The position numbers and the translations under genes are program-made. Source: Rhodobacter sp. NTK016B (lineage in GTDB: Bacteria > Pseudomonadota > Alphaproteobacteria > Rhodobacterales > Rhodobacteraceae). Taken from it: a stretch of DNA of 64,000 nt. The notes under the pieces were generated by a model that was not told the DNA's origin, searched no databases, and saw only the letters and a program-made list of their open reading frames with translations. This document shows, piece after piece, positions 45,546 to 54,078 of this stretch. The stretch is from contig NZ_JAFKOK010000016.1 in assembly GCF_017303295.1 (NCBI RefSeq), forward strand, positions 62,001 to 126,000, given 5' to 3'. Position 1 is the first letter of the stretch; every line of letters starts with the position of its first letter.

Positions 45546-45842
45546 TTAGCGAAGGACGATCTCGTCGCGACGGACATAACCCAGCACTTCGCGCGCCTGT
45601 TCGTCGAGCAAATCGAGGTCGAGGAAATTGTCCGACAGCCGGTGCGTGCGGTTTTCGATCTCGGCCAGTTGCAGCGCCAGCCGGTCGCGCTCTTCACGCA
45701 ATTGCTCGGCATCGGCTTCGATCTGGATGCGGCGGAACAGCCCGTATTCGCCCTGCACGGCGGCGAAGGTCAGGTAGGCGCCGAAGGTGCTGGTGATCGC
45801 GTAAAAGATGACGGGCCCGAAGGCGGGACGTTTTTTGTTCAT
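45546..45842 (-). CDS. FtsB/DivIC family septum formation initiator
   Basis: A 98-residue protein with one membrane helix (about 10-28, VIFYAITSTFGAYLTFAAV) and a coiled coil (IQIEADAEQLREERDRLALQLAEIENRTHRL). This is the septum formation initiator family (FtsB/DivIC), part of the divisome. The ending NFLDLDLLDEQAREVLGYVRRDEIVL is typical in alphaproteobacteria, where the gene is near enolase or pdh genes. ATG 45842 was chosen over a longer frame, since it begins at the basic MNKKRP before the helix. Confidence 0.87.
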   Translation of the reverse strand: MNKKRPAFGPVIFYAITSTFGAYLTFAAVQGEYGLFRRIQIEADAEQLREERDRLALQLAEIENRTHRLSDNFLDLDLLDEQAREVLGYVRRDEIVLR

Positions 45843-45997
45843 GGTGCTGCGCGACTGCTCTGGGGCGGCCTCTGATGGGCCTTTGGCGAAAGGATGCCAC
45901 AGCAGGGGCGCGAGGGGAAGCACTGTCGCAAGGACGCGGGGTTACGCTGGACAGACGCCGCATCCGGGCGCCACCCTGCGGGAATGGGAGGAAGACC

Positions 45998-47605
45998 ATG
46001 ACCGACATATCCCCTGCACCAAGCGCGCCGCGCAGCGATCTGGGCACCCACGAGGTCCAGAACCAGCCCGATTTCCGGTATCGCGATCCGTGGGCGGGCG
46101 ACCGCACGCTGCGCCGGGCCCTGGGCGAGGACGCGGCACTGGCCGATTTCGGCGCGCGCCTTGCCGCGCCCGACATCCGCGAGGCCGCGCGCGATGCGCA
46201 GGTGGTCAAGCCGATGCTGCGCAGTTTCGACCGGTCGGGGCGGCGGCTGGACGAGGTTCATTTCCACCCCGGCTATCACACCCTGATGGCGCTGGGGCTG
46301 GAAGCCGGCTACGCCGCGACCGCGTGGGACGGCACCGGCACTCATCTGCGCCATGCCGCGATCAATTACATGATGAGCCAGGTCGAGCCGGGCGTCTGCT
46401 GCCCGATGACCATGACTTATGCCGCCGTGCCCGCGCTGCAGGCCGATCCCGCGCTGGCCGCATTGTGGCAGCCGCGCCTGACCGCCCCCGCCTATGATCC
46501 CGCGCGCGTTTCGGTCGACCGCAAGGCTGCCGCGACGATGGGCATGGCGATGACGGAAAAGCAGGGCGGCTCGGATGTGCGGGCCAATTCCACGCGGGCT
46601 GTGCCGGATGGCGAGGGTTATCGCCTGCACGGGCACAAATGGTTCTGCTCGGCGCCGATGTGCGACGGCTTCCTGACGCTGGCGCAGCTGGACGGGGCGA
46701 TCACCTGTTTTCTGGTGCCGCGCTGGCTGCCCGACGGGACGCGCAACCCGTTCACCATCCTTAGGCTCAAGGACAAGCTGGGCAATCACGCCAATGCCTC
46801 GTCCGAGATCGAGTATGACGGCACATGGGCGCAAAGACTGGGCGAGCCGGGGCGCGGCGTGCAGACGATCATCGAGATGGTGCATCACACGCGGCTCGAT
46901 ACCGCGATGGCGCCTGCGGGTCTGATGCGTGCGGCCCTGTCCGAAGCGCTGCAATGGGCGCAGGGGCGGCGGGTGTTCCAGAAGGGCCTGATCGACCAGC
47001 CGCTGATGCGCGCGGTGCTGGCCGATCTGTCGCTTGAGGCGGAAGCCGCGCTGCTATTGGCGCTCGACGTGGCGCGGGCCTTCGACGATCCGTCGCGCAG
47101 GCCCTATGCGCGGATTTCGGTGGCTCTGGCCAAGTTCATCTCGAACAAACTCGCGCCCGGCATGATTTATGAATGCATGGAGTGTCTTGGCGGCATGGGA
47201 TACGTCGAAGACACGCCGCTGCCGATGCTCTACCGAGAGGCGCCGCTCAACTCGATCTGGGAAGGGTCGGGGAATGTGATCTGCCTCGATATCCTGCGCA
47301 CGCTGATGCGCGAGCCCGAGGCGGGCGCAATGCTGAACGCGCGGCTCGATGCGGCGCGGGGCCACGATCCTCGTTACGACGCCGCGCTGGAGGCCCATCG
47401 CGAACGCTGGCCCACTCTGCCGCCCGAGGCCGAGGCGCGCTGGTTCGCCGAATCGCTGGCAACCTTGCTGACCGGCGCGGTGATGATCGCCGAAAGCCCC
47501 TTCGCGAGCGAATGGATGGCCACCCGTCTGGGCGCGCGGGGGCGGATTGCGGGCGCGGTCGGCACGCTCGATGCGGACGCGCTGCTCGACGCGATGGCAG
47601 GCTGA
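45998..47605 (+). CDS. AidB-like acyl-CoA dehydrogenase
   Basis: A 535-residue protein of the acyl-CoA dehydrogenase fold, AidB subgroup. Motifs are GMAMTEKQGGSDVRANST, YRLHGHKWFCSAPMCDGFLTLA and LAPGMIYECMECLGGMGYVEDTPLPMLYREAPLNSIWEGSGNV. AidB is an FAD protein induced by alkylation stress in E. coli; AidB-like dehydrogenases in other bacteria have unclear substrates. ATG 45998 follows GGGAGGAAGACC. It is divergent from the FtsB-like gene. Confidence 0.88.
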   Translation: MTDISPAPSAPRSDLGTHEVQNQPDFRYRDPWAGDRTLRRALGEDAALADFGARLAAPDIREAARDAQVVKPMLRSFDRSGRRLDEVHFHPGYHTLMALGLEAGYAATAWDGTGTHLRHAAINYMMSQVEPGVCCPMTMTYAAVPALQADPALAALWQPRLTAPAYDPARVSVDRKAAATMGMAMTEKQGGSDVRANSTRAVPDGEGYRLHGHKWFCSAPMCDGFLTLAQLDGAITCFLVPRWLPDGTRNPFTILRLKDKLGNHANASSEIEYDGTWAQRLGEPGRGVQTIIEMVHHTRLDTAMAPAGLMRAALSEALQWAQGRRVFQKGLIDQPLMRAVLADLSLEAEAALLLALDVARAFDDPSRRPYARISVALAKFISNKLAPGMIYECMECLGGMGYVEDTPLPMLYREAPLNSIWEGSGNVICLDILRTLMREPEAGAMLNARLDAARGHDPRYDAALEAHRERWPTLPPEAEARWFAESLATLLTGAVMIAESPFASEWMATRLGARGRIAGAVGTLDADALLDAMAG

Positions 47606-47611
47606 ACGCGC

Positions 47612-47980
47612 TCAGTCGCCGTCATGGCCCGAAAGCTCGTCGAGCACGCGGGTCATGATCAGCGCCACGCCGCCCACCAGCAATGAGCGGCCGATGGAAT
47701 CGGTCACGTTCGACGGCGCGAAGGCCCTTGCGCCGTCCCGGCCGACCTGTGCCGCGCGCCGCAGCCGCTTGTTGCGCGGCGCGTCGCCTGCCTGCGCGGG
47801 ATCGGGGACATGGCCGACGCGCGGCTGCGCGATGAGCAGCCCGGCCCCGATTGCCAGCATGCCGCCCGCATAGGCGACCGGCGACCAGCGATCACGGCTG
47901 GCATCAGACAGGGAATGGTCAATCGAATCAATGACATCGTCGGGATGCGAAAGCCCGGAACGCGATTTGCTGAAGAACAT
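47612..47980 (-). CDS. Small membrane protein of unknown function
   Basis: A 122-residue protein with two hydrophobic segments (about 36-52, VAYAGGMLAIGAGLLIA, and 100-114, SLLVGGVALIMTRVL) separated by a basic linker (RNKRLRRAAQVGRDGARAF). The N-terminus is Ser/Asp-rich. I recognise no family. The start follows CAGGAGTAGCTCC on the minus strand. It ends six bases from the end of the convergent AidB-like gene. Confidence 0.6.
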   Translation of the reverse strand: MFFSKSRSGLSHPDDVIDSIDHSLSDASRDRWSPVAYAGGMLAIGAGLLIAQPRVGHVPDPAQAGDAPRNKRLRRAAQVGRDGARAFAPSNVTDSIGRSLLVGGVALIMTRVLDELSGHDGD

Positions 47981-48189
47981 GGAGCTACTCCTGTTTCCAA
48001 GCAAACGTGACAGGCGCGGCTATCGTTCCCTCTTGCCCCAAAGGAAAGCCCCCGAAGCCCGAAAAAAAGCGTAAGAGGGCACAGGAAATCCGTGCATTGC
48101 GCGGAAAGCCCGATACTGTTGTTTCTTGCTCTGCGTATTCAGGCCGAGTCTCTTGCGCGATGGCGGTGCCATCTTGGATGCGAACCCCG

Positions 48190-48981
48190 ATGACGTTTCA
48201 ATTCTCTGACGACGCTCCGGCGATCTATGACCGCGTGCTGGTCCCGATCTGGTTCGGTCGCTGGGCCGAGGCGCTGGTGGATCTGGTCGATCCCAAGCCC
48301 GGCGAACAGGTGCTGGACGTGGCCTGCGCGACCGGCGTGACCACGCGGCTGGTCTTTGACCGCGTCGCGCCCGCCGGACGGGTCGACGGGCTTGACGGCA
48401 ATGCGGCCATGCTGGCGCAGGCGCAGAAACTGTCCGAGGGACGCCCCATCGCCTGGATCCGAGCCGACGTCACGCAGCGCGCCGATCCCGATGAAGGCTA
48501 TGACGCGATCCTGTCGCAGTTCGGCTACCATTCCTTTCCCGACAAACCGGCGGCGCTGGCCTCGCTCAGCGCGCAGCTGGCGCCGCGCGGGCGTCTGGCC
48601 TGTTCGGTCTGGGACGGTCACAGCGCCTATACCCGCGCGCTGTGCGATGCGGTCGAGCGGCATGTCTCGGCCGATCTGGCCGCGCAGATGCGATCATTGC
48701 GCGAAACGGCGGGGGCGCATGAACTGGCGCAGGATTTCCTTGCTGCCGGTTTGCACGACGTAAGGGTGATCCGGCAGGAAAAGATGATCGAGATCCCGCC
48801 GGTTCGCGATTTCGTGCCCAAGCATCTGGCCGCGCTGCCGCTGGGCGGCGTGTTCGGTGCGATCGATTCCTGCCTGCGCGACGCGCTGATCGCCGATGTC
48901 GAAGCCACGCTCGCCCCGCTCATGCAAGACGACCGGATTGTGTATCCGGACGCCGTGCATGTCGTGATGGGCCACAGGTAG
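48190..48981 (+). CDS. Class I SAM-dependent methyltransferase
   Basis: A 263-residue methyltransferase. Motif I is QVLDVACATGVTTRLVFD, followed by the acidic VDGLDGNAAML and the RADVTQRADPDEGYDAILSQFGYHSFPDK segment, as in UbiE/MenG-like enzymes. The substrate is unknown. The N-terminal FQFSDDAPAIYDRVLVPIWFGRWAEAL is usual for this subgroup, so I place the start at MTFQ (48190); ATG 48178 and 48160 are possible. The frame further upstream (to 48007) is not supported. Confidence 0.8.
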   Translation: MTFQFSDDAPAIYDRVLVPIWFGRWAEALVDLVDPKPGEQVLDVACATGVTTRLVFDRVAPAGRVDGLDGNAAMLAQAQKLSEGRPIAWIRADVTQRADPDEGYDAILSQFGYHSFPDKPAALASLSAQLAPRGRLACSVWDGHSAYTRALCDAVERHVSADLAAQMRSLRETAGAHELAQDFLAAGLHDVRVIRQEKMIEIPPVRDFVPKHLAALPLGGVFGAIDSCLRDALIADVEATLAPLMQDDRIVYPDAVHVVMGHR

Positions 48982-49009
48982 GCGGTCGGTCCGGGGCCTT
49001 GGCGGGGCG

Positions 49010-49717
49010 TCAGATCCCCTCTTTCATCCGGCTCTTACGCCGTCCGGTCAGCACCATGCCCGGTGCGTTCAGCCGTTCCTCGGGCCCGACCCAGGCATAG
49101 GCCAGAAGGCAGGGGTCCAGATCGGCGGTGGTGATCCGGTGCTCATGCTCGGCCCGGTTCAAAATCAGCGAGCCGGGGGCATGCACGGCGGCATCGTTTT
49201 CCGACCATGCGCCCGAGATCGAGATATAGCTTTCCTCGATATCCTTGTGGCTGTGCTGCGGATAGACCGTGCTCGGTGCGAACAGCACAAAGCCAAGGAT
49301 CAAGCGCTCCGAAACGACCGGGCCACGCGGGCCCAGCACTTCGCAATAGGCGTATTTCTTGGCCAGTGATCTGGGCACCTTTTCGTAGCCGTATTCCCAT
49401 GTCAGCAGCGGCGCGACCCGCGACAGCGCACGCGCCATGCCGGTCATCGCGCCCCGCTCGCCCAGATCCAGCGCGCGGGGCAGGTGGGCGGTGACGGGTT
49501 TCTCGGTCGGCGCGCGCTGGGTCAGCGCGGGATTGGTGTCGATGAGCAACGACAGCGCGTCGCGCACCCGCTTGCGATGCGCGCGGATCAGCCGGCTGCC
49601 GCCGGCCGATCCATGACGGTATAGCGCGTCGAATTCCCGCAGCAGGTAGAGCCATGCGGGCATGTCCTGAAGGCGCTGAGCCTCGGGCACGAAATCCGGC
49701 GAAGCGACTGGCTCCAT
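49010..49717 (-). CDS. dddL: DMSP lyase DddL
   Basis: A 235-residue cupin-type enzyme that splits dimethylsulfoniopropionate into dimethyl sulfide and acrylate. The metal-binding cupin motif is VYPQHSHKDIEESY (His155, His157, Glu162, Tyr164), with His191/His193 in AEHEHRI downstream. The start MPAWLYLLREFDALYRHGSAGGS matches DddL as I know it. The gene ends the acuR-acuI-dddL operon described in Rhodobacter sphaeroides; the order here is identical. DddQ or DddW would be shorter or have a different N-terminus. Confidence 0.87.
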   Translation of the reverse strand: MEPVASPDFVPEAQRLQDMPAWLYLLREFDALYRHGSAGGSRLIRAHRKRVRDALSLLIDTNPALTQRAPTEKPVTAHLPRALDLGERGAMTGMARALSRVAPLLTWEYGYEKVPRSLAKKYAYCEVLGPRGPVVSERLILGFVLFAPSTVYPQHSHKDIEESYISISGAWSENDAAVHAPGSLILNRAEHEHRITTADLDPCLLAYAWVGPEERLNAPGMVLTGRRKSRMKEGI

Positions 49718-49720
49718 CGC

Positions 49721-50713
49721 TTACCCCAGTTCTGGCGCCACGGGCACAATCACCCGACCACGGATCTGGCCCTTCAGGAATTTGGGCGCGGCGTCGATCA
49801 CCTCGGCAAAGGGCAGCTCAACCGACAGCGCGTCGAGCTTGTCGAGATCCAGCTCGGAGGCCAGCGCATCCCACGCGGCGCGGCGGCGATCGGCCGGGCA
49901 CATCACGCTGTCCACACCCGCCAGCGTCACGCCGCGCAGGATGAAGGGGGCGACGCTTGCGGGCAGGTCCATCCCTGCCGCCAGACCGCAGGCCGCGACC
50001 GTGCCGCCATAGCGCGTCATCGACAGCAGGTTCGCCAGCACCGCCGAACCCGCGACATCGACGCCGCCCGCGAAGCGTTCTTTGTTCAGCGCGCGGGGTT
50101 TGCCCGACAATTCGTCGCGGGCGACGATGCTCGACGCGCCCAGCGAGGTCAGGAACTCTGCCTCTTCCGCGCGCCCGGTGACCGCCGCGACATCGTAGCC
50201 GCGCCCGGCCAGCAGCGTCACGGCGACACTGCCCACGCCGCCCGCAGCGCCGGTCACGGCGACGGGGCCCGCATCCGGTGCGACGCCGTGCTTTTCAAGG
50301 GCCTGCACGCACAGCATGGCCGTGTAGCCCGCCGTGCCGATCGCCATCGCGCGCTTCATCGAGATTGCCTCGGGCAGCGGCACCAGCCAGTCTCCCTTCA
50401 CGCGGGCGAATTTGGCCAGCCCGCCCCAATGCACTTCGCCGACGCCCCAGCCGTTCAGCACGACCTTGTCGCCAGCCTTGTAATCCGGGTGGCTGCTTTC
50501 GCGCACGATGCCCGAGAAATCGATCCCGGGCACCATCGGGAACTTGCGCACCACGGGCGAGGCGCCGGTGATCGCCAGCGCGTCCTTGTAGTTCAGGGTC
50601 GAATAGGCGACCTCGACCAGCACGTCGCCCTCGGGCAGCTGAGCTGTGTCGACCTGCGTTTGCGAGACACTCTGCGCGTCGTCGGTCTTCTCGATCAGGA
50701 TGGCATCGAACAT
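49721..50713 (-). CDS. acuI: Acrylyl-CoA reductase AcuI
   Basis: A 330-residue zinc-free medium-chain reductase of the YhdH/AcuI type. It shows [43 protein letters not shown] and the NADPH-binding [13 protein letters not shown]. AcuI reduces acryloyl-CoA to propionyl-CoA and so removes a toxic product of DMSP cleavage. It starts inside the end of acuR (19-base overlap) and is followed three bases later by dddL. Confidence 0.93.
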   Translation of the reverse strand: MFDAILIEKTDDAQSVSQTQVDTAQLPEGDVLVEVAYSTLNYKDALAITGASPVVRKFPMVPGIDFSGIVRESSHPDYKAGDKVVLNGWGVGEVHWGGLAKFARVKGDWLVPLPEAISMKRAMAIGTAGYTAMLCVQALEKHGVAPDAGPVAVTGAAGGVGSVAVTLLAGRGYDVAAVTGRAEEAEFLTSLGASSIVARDELSGKPRALNKERFAGGVDVAGSAVLANLLSMTRYGGTVAACGLAAGMDLPASVAPFILRGVTLAGVDSVMCPADRRRAAWDALASELDLDKLDALSVELPFAEVIDAAPKFLKGQIRGRVIVPVAPELG

Positions 50714-51381
50714 GCGGGCTCCTCCTTGGAGATTGGGGAAATCAGGGTGAAATAGGTGTCGGCGAAGCGCCGCAGCGGGGCAGGGCTTCCCTCCATCTTG
50801 GCGCGCAGCACCGCACCTTCCCAGCCGGTCCAGAACATGGCGGCCAGGGCGTCAGGATCGGTGCCGGGCGGCAACTCTGCCGCGCGCAGGCAGCGCGCGG
50901 TGCGGGTCTGCCAGTCATTGAGGACCGCGATCAGGGCGGCGCGGAAATCTTCGGGCAGGGCGCCCATTTCCTGCCCCAGATTGCCGATCAGGCAGCCGCG
51001 GCGGAAGTTGTGCCGCGCCATCCCGGCCTCGGCATCGCGGGTGAAAGCGCGCAGCCGGTCGAGCGGCGGCAGGCTGTCATCGGACAAGGCGCTTTCCAGC
51101 TTGGCCACGAAATAGCCGTGATAGGCCTCGATCAGCGCGCTGCCGAACGCGGCCTTGGACGGGAAATGGTGGTAGAAACTGCCCTTCTGCACGCCCGCAG
51201 CCCTGAGGATCTCATCGACCCCCGTCGCGCCGTATCCCTTTTCCGTCAGATGGATCAGCCCCGCGCGGATCAGGCGCTGCCGGGTCTCGGACCGGTCGGG
51301 CGCGGTGCGCGGACGGCCCCGCGGACGCGGTTGCGCGACAAGCGCATCAGGGGACGACTCAGGGGCGGTGGGCTGGCTCAT
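50695..51381 (-). CDS. acuR: TetR-family regulator AcuR
   Basis: A 228-residue TetR repressor. The helix-turn-helix is within [39 protein letters not shown] (about residues 42-80). After it comes a ligand domain with [17 protein letters not shown], typical of AcuR-like proteins. AcuR represses acuR-acuI-dddL and is released by acrylate in R. sphaeroides. A palindrome sits just upstream (51391-51410). The start is MSQPTAPE; the upstream frame (to 51531) would run through the operator. Confidence 0.9.
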   Translation of the reverse strand: MSQPTAPESSPDALVAQPRPRGRPRTAPDRSETRQRLIRAGLIHLTEKGYGATGVDEILRAAGVQKGSFYHHFPSKAAFGSALIEAYHGYFVAKLESALSDDSLPPLDRLRAFTRDAEAGMARHNFRRGCLIGNLGQEMGALPEDFRAALIAVLNDWQTRTARCLRAAELPPGTDPDALAAMFWTGWEGAVLRAKMEGSPAPLRRFADTYFTLISPISKEEPACSMPS

Positions 51382-51387
51382 GCCAAT

Positions 51388-51416
51388 TAATTGACAGATC
51401 GGTCTGTTAAATGCAA
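51388..51416 (-). promoter_or_regulatory. acuR: acuR promoter overlapping the AcuR operator
   Basis: On the minus strand TTGCAT (51411-51416) and CAATTA (51388-51393) are 17 bases apart. The spacer is filled by the imperfect palindrome TTAACAGA-N4-TCTGTCAA (51391-51410), a good TetR-type operator. Bound AcuR would block polymerase. The predicted start site is at or next to the acuR ATG, so the mRNA may be leaderless. Confidence 0.6.
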
Positions 51417-51433
51417 GCCAAGCCTTTGCGGGC

Positions 51434-51787
51434 CTATACCTCGCCCAATCCCGCCTGTGGCAGCAGGGTCGCGATCTTGTAGAGCAGGGATTTCGCGGCG
51501 CGGTGGCGGGGATGCTCTTCGTCCCCGGCAATCGCGCGCAGGGCCTCGCCCAGAACGGCGGCCTCGTCCGGGGTCAGGGCGATGGCAGGCAGCACGAGCG
51601 GCGCGCGCAGGATATAGCCAAGCCCGCGCTCGCCCTCGACCGGGATGCCGGTGGCGGCCATCATCGTCATGTCGCGCCAGATCGTGCGGGTCGAGACGCC
51701 CATCGCATCGGCCAGTTCGGCCGCCGTGTGCAGCTTTCCGTCGCGCAGGATCTGAACGAGGTCGTAAAGGCGTTGGTCGCGGTTCAT
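51434..51787 (-). CDS. Short HTH regulator (DeoR/YafY-type N-terminus)
   Basis: A 117-residue protein with the winged helix of YafY/DeoR-type regulators (RLYDLVQILRDGKLHTAAELADAMGVSTRTIWRDMTMMAATGIPVEGERGLGYIL). The usual WYL domain (about 100-200 residues more) is absent; the protein continues only with LTPDEAAVLGEALRAI and ends near residue 117. I see no leftover WYL sequence downstream, since acuR starts there. So this looks like a natural short form rather than a fresh truncation. ATG 51787 was chosen over a TTG at 51808. Confidence 0.75.
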   Translation of the reverse strand: MNRDQRLYDLVQILRDGKLHTAAELADAMGVSTRTIWRDMTMMAATGIPVEGERGLGYILRAPLVLPAIALTPDEAAVLGEALRAIAGDEEHPRHRAAKSLLYKIATLLPQAGLGEV

Positions 51788-51954
51788 CAATCTACCCCCA
51801 ACTGACAAAATACTGTCAGGAGAACCGCGCCGCCACCCCCTTCGGTGCCGGATTCAGTCTAGGATCGCGGCGCGCACTGCCCTATTTCAGGGATGAAATC
51901 AGCGCCCGACCGGCCGAGCAGCGTCGAACGGGCCCCGCAGAAAGGGACTGAGCC

Positions 51955-52182
51955 ATGCTCAACAATATTGGTATTCCCGGCATTCTTCTGATCGCCGTGG
52001 TCGTCCTCGTGCTCTTTGGTCGCGGCAAGGTCGCCGGCCTGATGGGCGAAGTCGGCAAGGGCATCACTGCCTTCAAGCGCGGCGTCAAGGATGGCAGCGA
52101 AGAGCTGGAAAATCAGCGCGAGACCCCGGCCGAGGGCGCGCGCGACGTGACCCCCGCCGAAGCCGAACGCGACCGTACCTGA
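51955..52182 (+). CDS. tatA: Twin-arginine translocase subunit TatA
   Basis: A 75-residue TatA with one membrane helix (GIPGILLIAVVVLVLFG) followed by the amphipathic RGKVAGLMGEVGKGITAFKRGVKDG and a short acidic tail. TatA builds the pore for folded proteins that carry a twin-arginine signal. It is the first gene of tatABC and follows GGGACTGAGCC. Confidence 0.93.
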   Translation: MLNNIGIPGILLIAVVVLVLFGRGKVAGLMGEVGKGITAFKRGVKDGSEELENQRETPAEGARDVTPAEAERDRT

Positions 52183-52237
52183 ACGGTACACCGCGCGGTT
52201 CGTCCGCGCATTCTCCGGTCGCAGCAAGGAGCGGCGC

Positions 52238-53182
52238 ATGTTCGACATCGGTTGGTCGGAAATGATGGTCGTCGGCGTGGTGGCGCTGATTGTGGTGGGT
52301 CCCAAGGACCTGCCCAAGATGTTTCACACGCTGGGCGAGTTCACGGGCAAAGCCCGGGGCATGGCGCGCGAATTCCAGCGCGCGATGGATGCTGCGGCCA
52401 AGGAATCCGGTGTCGGCGACATCGCCCGTGACTTCAAGCGCGCCTCGTCGGGGAAAGCCCTGAAGGAAGCCGCCGGTTTCGACGATATCGAGAAGGAATT
52501 CCGCGATATCGGGCGGCTGAAGCCGGATGTGCGCACGCCGTCCTCGCAAACCGGCAAGACCTATTCCAAGAACGGGCCGACCCTTCCGCCCGATCCCGAT
52601 TCGCCGCGTCCCCCCGCCGGGAACCCGGTGCAATCGGCCGAGGCCATGGCCGACGAGTTCGAAGCCGAGGATGACGAGATCGTTGCGCAGGATCTCGCGC
52701 GCCGGAACGCCGAGATGTCGGCGACCGAGGCCGAGCGCCTGAAAAAGGTCCAGAAATCCGAGGCCGCGCGCCGTAAGGCCGCCGATATCCGCGCCCGCCG
52801 CGAGGCGGACACACAGACGGAAGCACCGGCAGCGGCGGCGCCCTCGACCGAGGCATCCGCGGAGGCACCTGCAGCGGAAACGCCCGCGCCGAAGACCACC
52901 ACCCGCAAGGCTCCGGCGAAGAAAGCCACGTCCGACGCGTCGAAGACCGCGCCCGCCAAAAAAACGGCTGCGAAGAAGACGCCCGCCAAATCGACGGCCA
53001 CCAAAGCGACCGCGCCCAAATCCGCGCCCGCGCAGGAAGCCGCGTCCAAAAGCACAGCGAAGACCGCCGCGCCCCGCAAATCGCGGGCCAAGGCCCCGGC
53101 GTCGGGCGCGACGTCCGGCACGGCTACCGATACCGCTTCGGGCAGCGGCACCTCCGCAACCCCGACTGACAGCGAGTCCTGA
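52238..53182 (+). CDS. tatB: Twin-arginine translocase subunit TatB with a long basic tail
   Basis: A 314-residue TatB. The N-terminus MFDIGWSEMMVVGVVALIVVGPKDLPK is diagnostic, followed by the amphipathic helix. From about residue 190 on, the protein is a low-complexity stretch of Ala, Lys, Pro and Thr with repeated AKKT/PAK units, similar to histone H1-like tails. E. coli TatB has 171 residues, so this tail nearly doubles the size. It is followed by tatC five bases later. Confidence 0.93.
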   Translation: MFDIGWSEMMVVGVVALIVVGPKDLPKMFHTLGEFTGKARGMAREFQRAMDAAAKESGVGDIARDFKRASSGKALKEAAGFDDIEKEFRDIGRLKPDVRTPSSQTGKTYSKNGPTLPPDPDSPRPPAGNPVQSAEAMADEFEAEDDEIVAQDLARRNAEMSATEAERLKKVQKSEAARRKAADIRARREADTQTEAPAAAAPSTEASAEAPAAETPAPKTTTRKAPAKKATSDASKTAPAKKTAAKKTPAKSTATKATAPKSAPAQEAASKSTAKTAAPRKSRAKAPASGATSGTATDTASGSGTSATPTDSES

Positions 53183-53187
53183 TAGAT

Positions 53188-54078
53188 ATGGCCGCCAATA
53201 CCAACACCCAGGATTCGATCGACGATACCTCGGCCCCGCTAATCGAGCATCTGGCCGAGCTGCGCACCCGGCTGATCTGGTCGGTAGTGGCCTTCGTTGT
53301 CGCGATGGTGCTCTGTTTCACCGTCGGCGACCAGCTTCTCGACTTCCTGCTCAAGCCGATCGAATCGACCATGCGGTCGCTGGGCAACCCCAATCCTGTG
53401 ATGCAGTACACCGCGCCGCAGGAATACTTCTTCACGCTGGTACAGATCTCGGTCGTGGGCGGCTTCGTCTTGTCCTTCCCGGTGATCGGCTACCAGCTCT
53501 GGCGCTTCGTCGCGCCCGGCCTTTACAAGTCCGAGCAGAGCGCCTTCCTGCCGTTCCTGATCTCGTCGCCCGCCTTGTTCCTCGCGGGCGCCGCCTTCGC
53601 GCATTACGTCGTCGTGCCGATGGCGATGAGCTTTTTCCTTGGCTTCGCCGATCTGCCCTCGCTGGTCGCCGCGTATTTCGCCCAAGGCGATCTGAGCGTG
53701 ACGCCGGGCGAGGTCGCAACCCGCGAAGGGATCGAGATCGTCTTCAACGGCAAGGTCAACGAGACACTCGACATCACGCTGAAGATGATCATCGCCTTCG
53801 GCCTGTGCTTCCAGCTGCCGGTCTTGCTGACGCTGATGGGCAAGGCCGGGCTGATCTCGGCGGCGGCGCTGCGCAATGGGCGCAAATGGGCGGTCGTGGG
53901 CATTCTGGCGCTCGCCGCTCTGGTGACGCCGCCGGATGTGATTACGCAGGTGATCCTGTTCTCGGTCGTCTACGCGCTTTATGAAATCTCCGTTCTGCTG
54001 GTGGCGCGTGTCGAGAAGAAGCGCAACGCCGATCTGATGGCCGAAGGCCTGCTGGACCCCGAAGATCTCGAAGACTAA
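53188..54078 (+). CDS. tatC: Twin-arginine translocase subunit TatC
   Basis: A 296-residue TatC with six membrane segments. The N-terminal cytoplasmic motif is PLIEHLAELRTRLIW and the conserved LSFPVIGYQLWRFVAPGLYKSEQS and FLITSPALFLAGAAFAHYVV-type (here FLISSPALFLAGAAFAHYVV) parts follow. TatC recognises the twin-arginine signal with TatB. The TAA stop overlaps the start of the DUF815 gene by one base. Confidence 0.95.
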   Translation: MAANTNTQDSIDDTSAPLIEHLAELRTRLIWSVVAFVVAMVLCFTVGDQLLDFLLKPIESTMRSLGNPNPVMQYTAPQEYFFTLVQISVVGGFVLSFPVIGYQLWRFVAPGLYKSEQSAFLPFLISSPALFLAGAAFAHYVVVPMAMSFFLGFADLPSLVAAYFAQGDLSVTPGEVATREGIEIVFNGKVNETLDITLKMIIAFGLCFQLPVLLTLMGKAGLISAAALRNGRKWAVVGILALAALVTPPDVITQVILFSVVYALYEISVLLVARVEKKRNADLMAEGLLDPEDLED

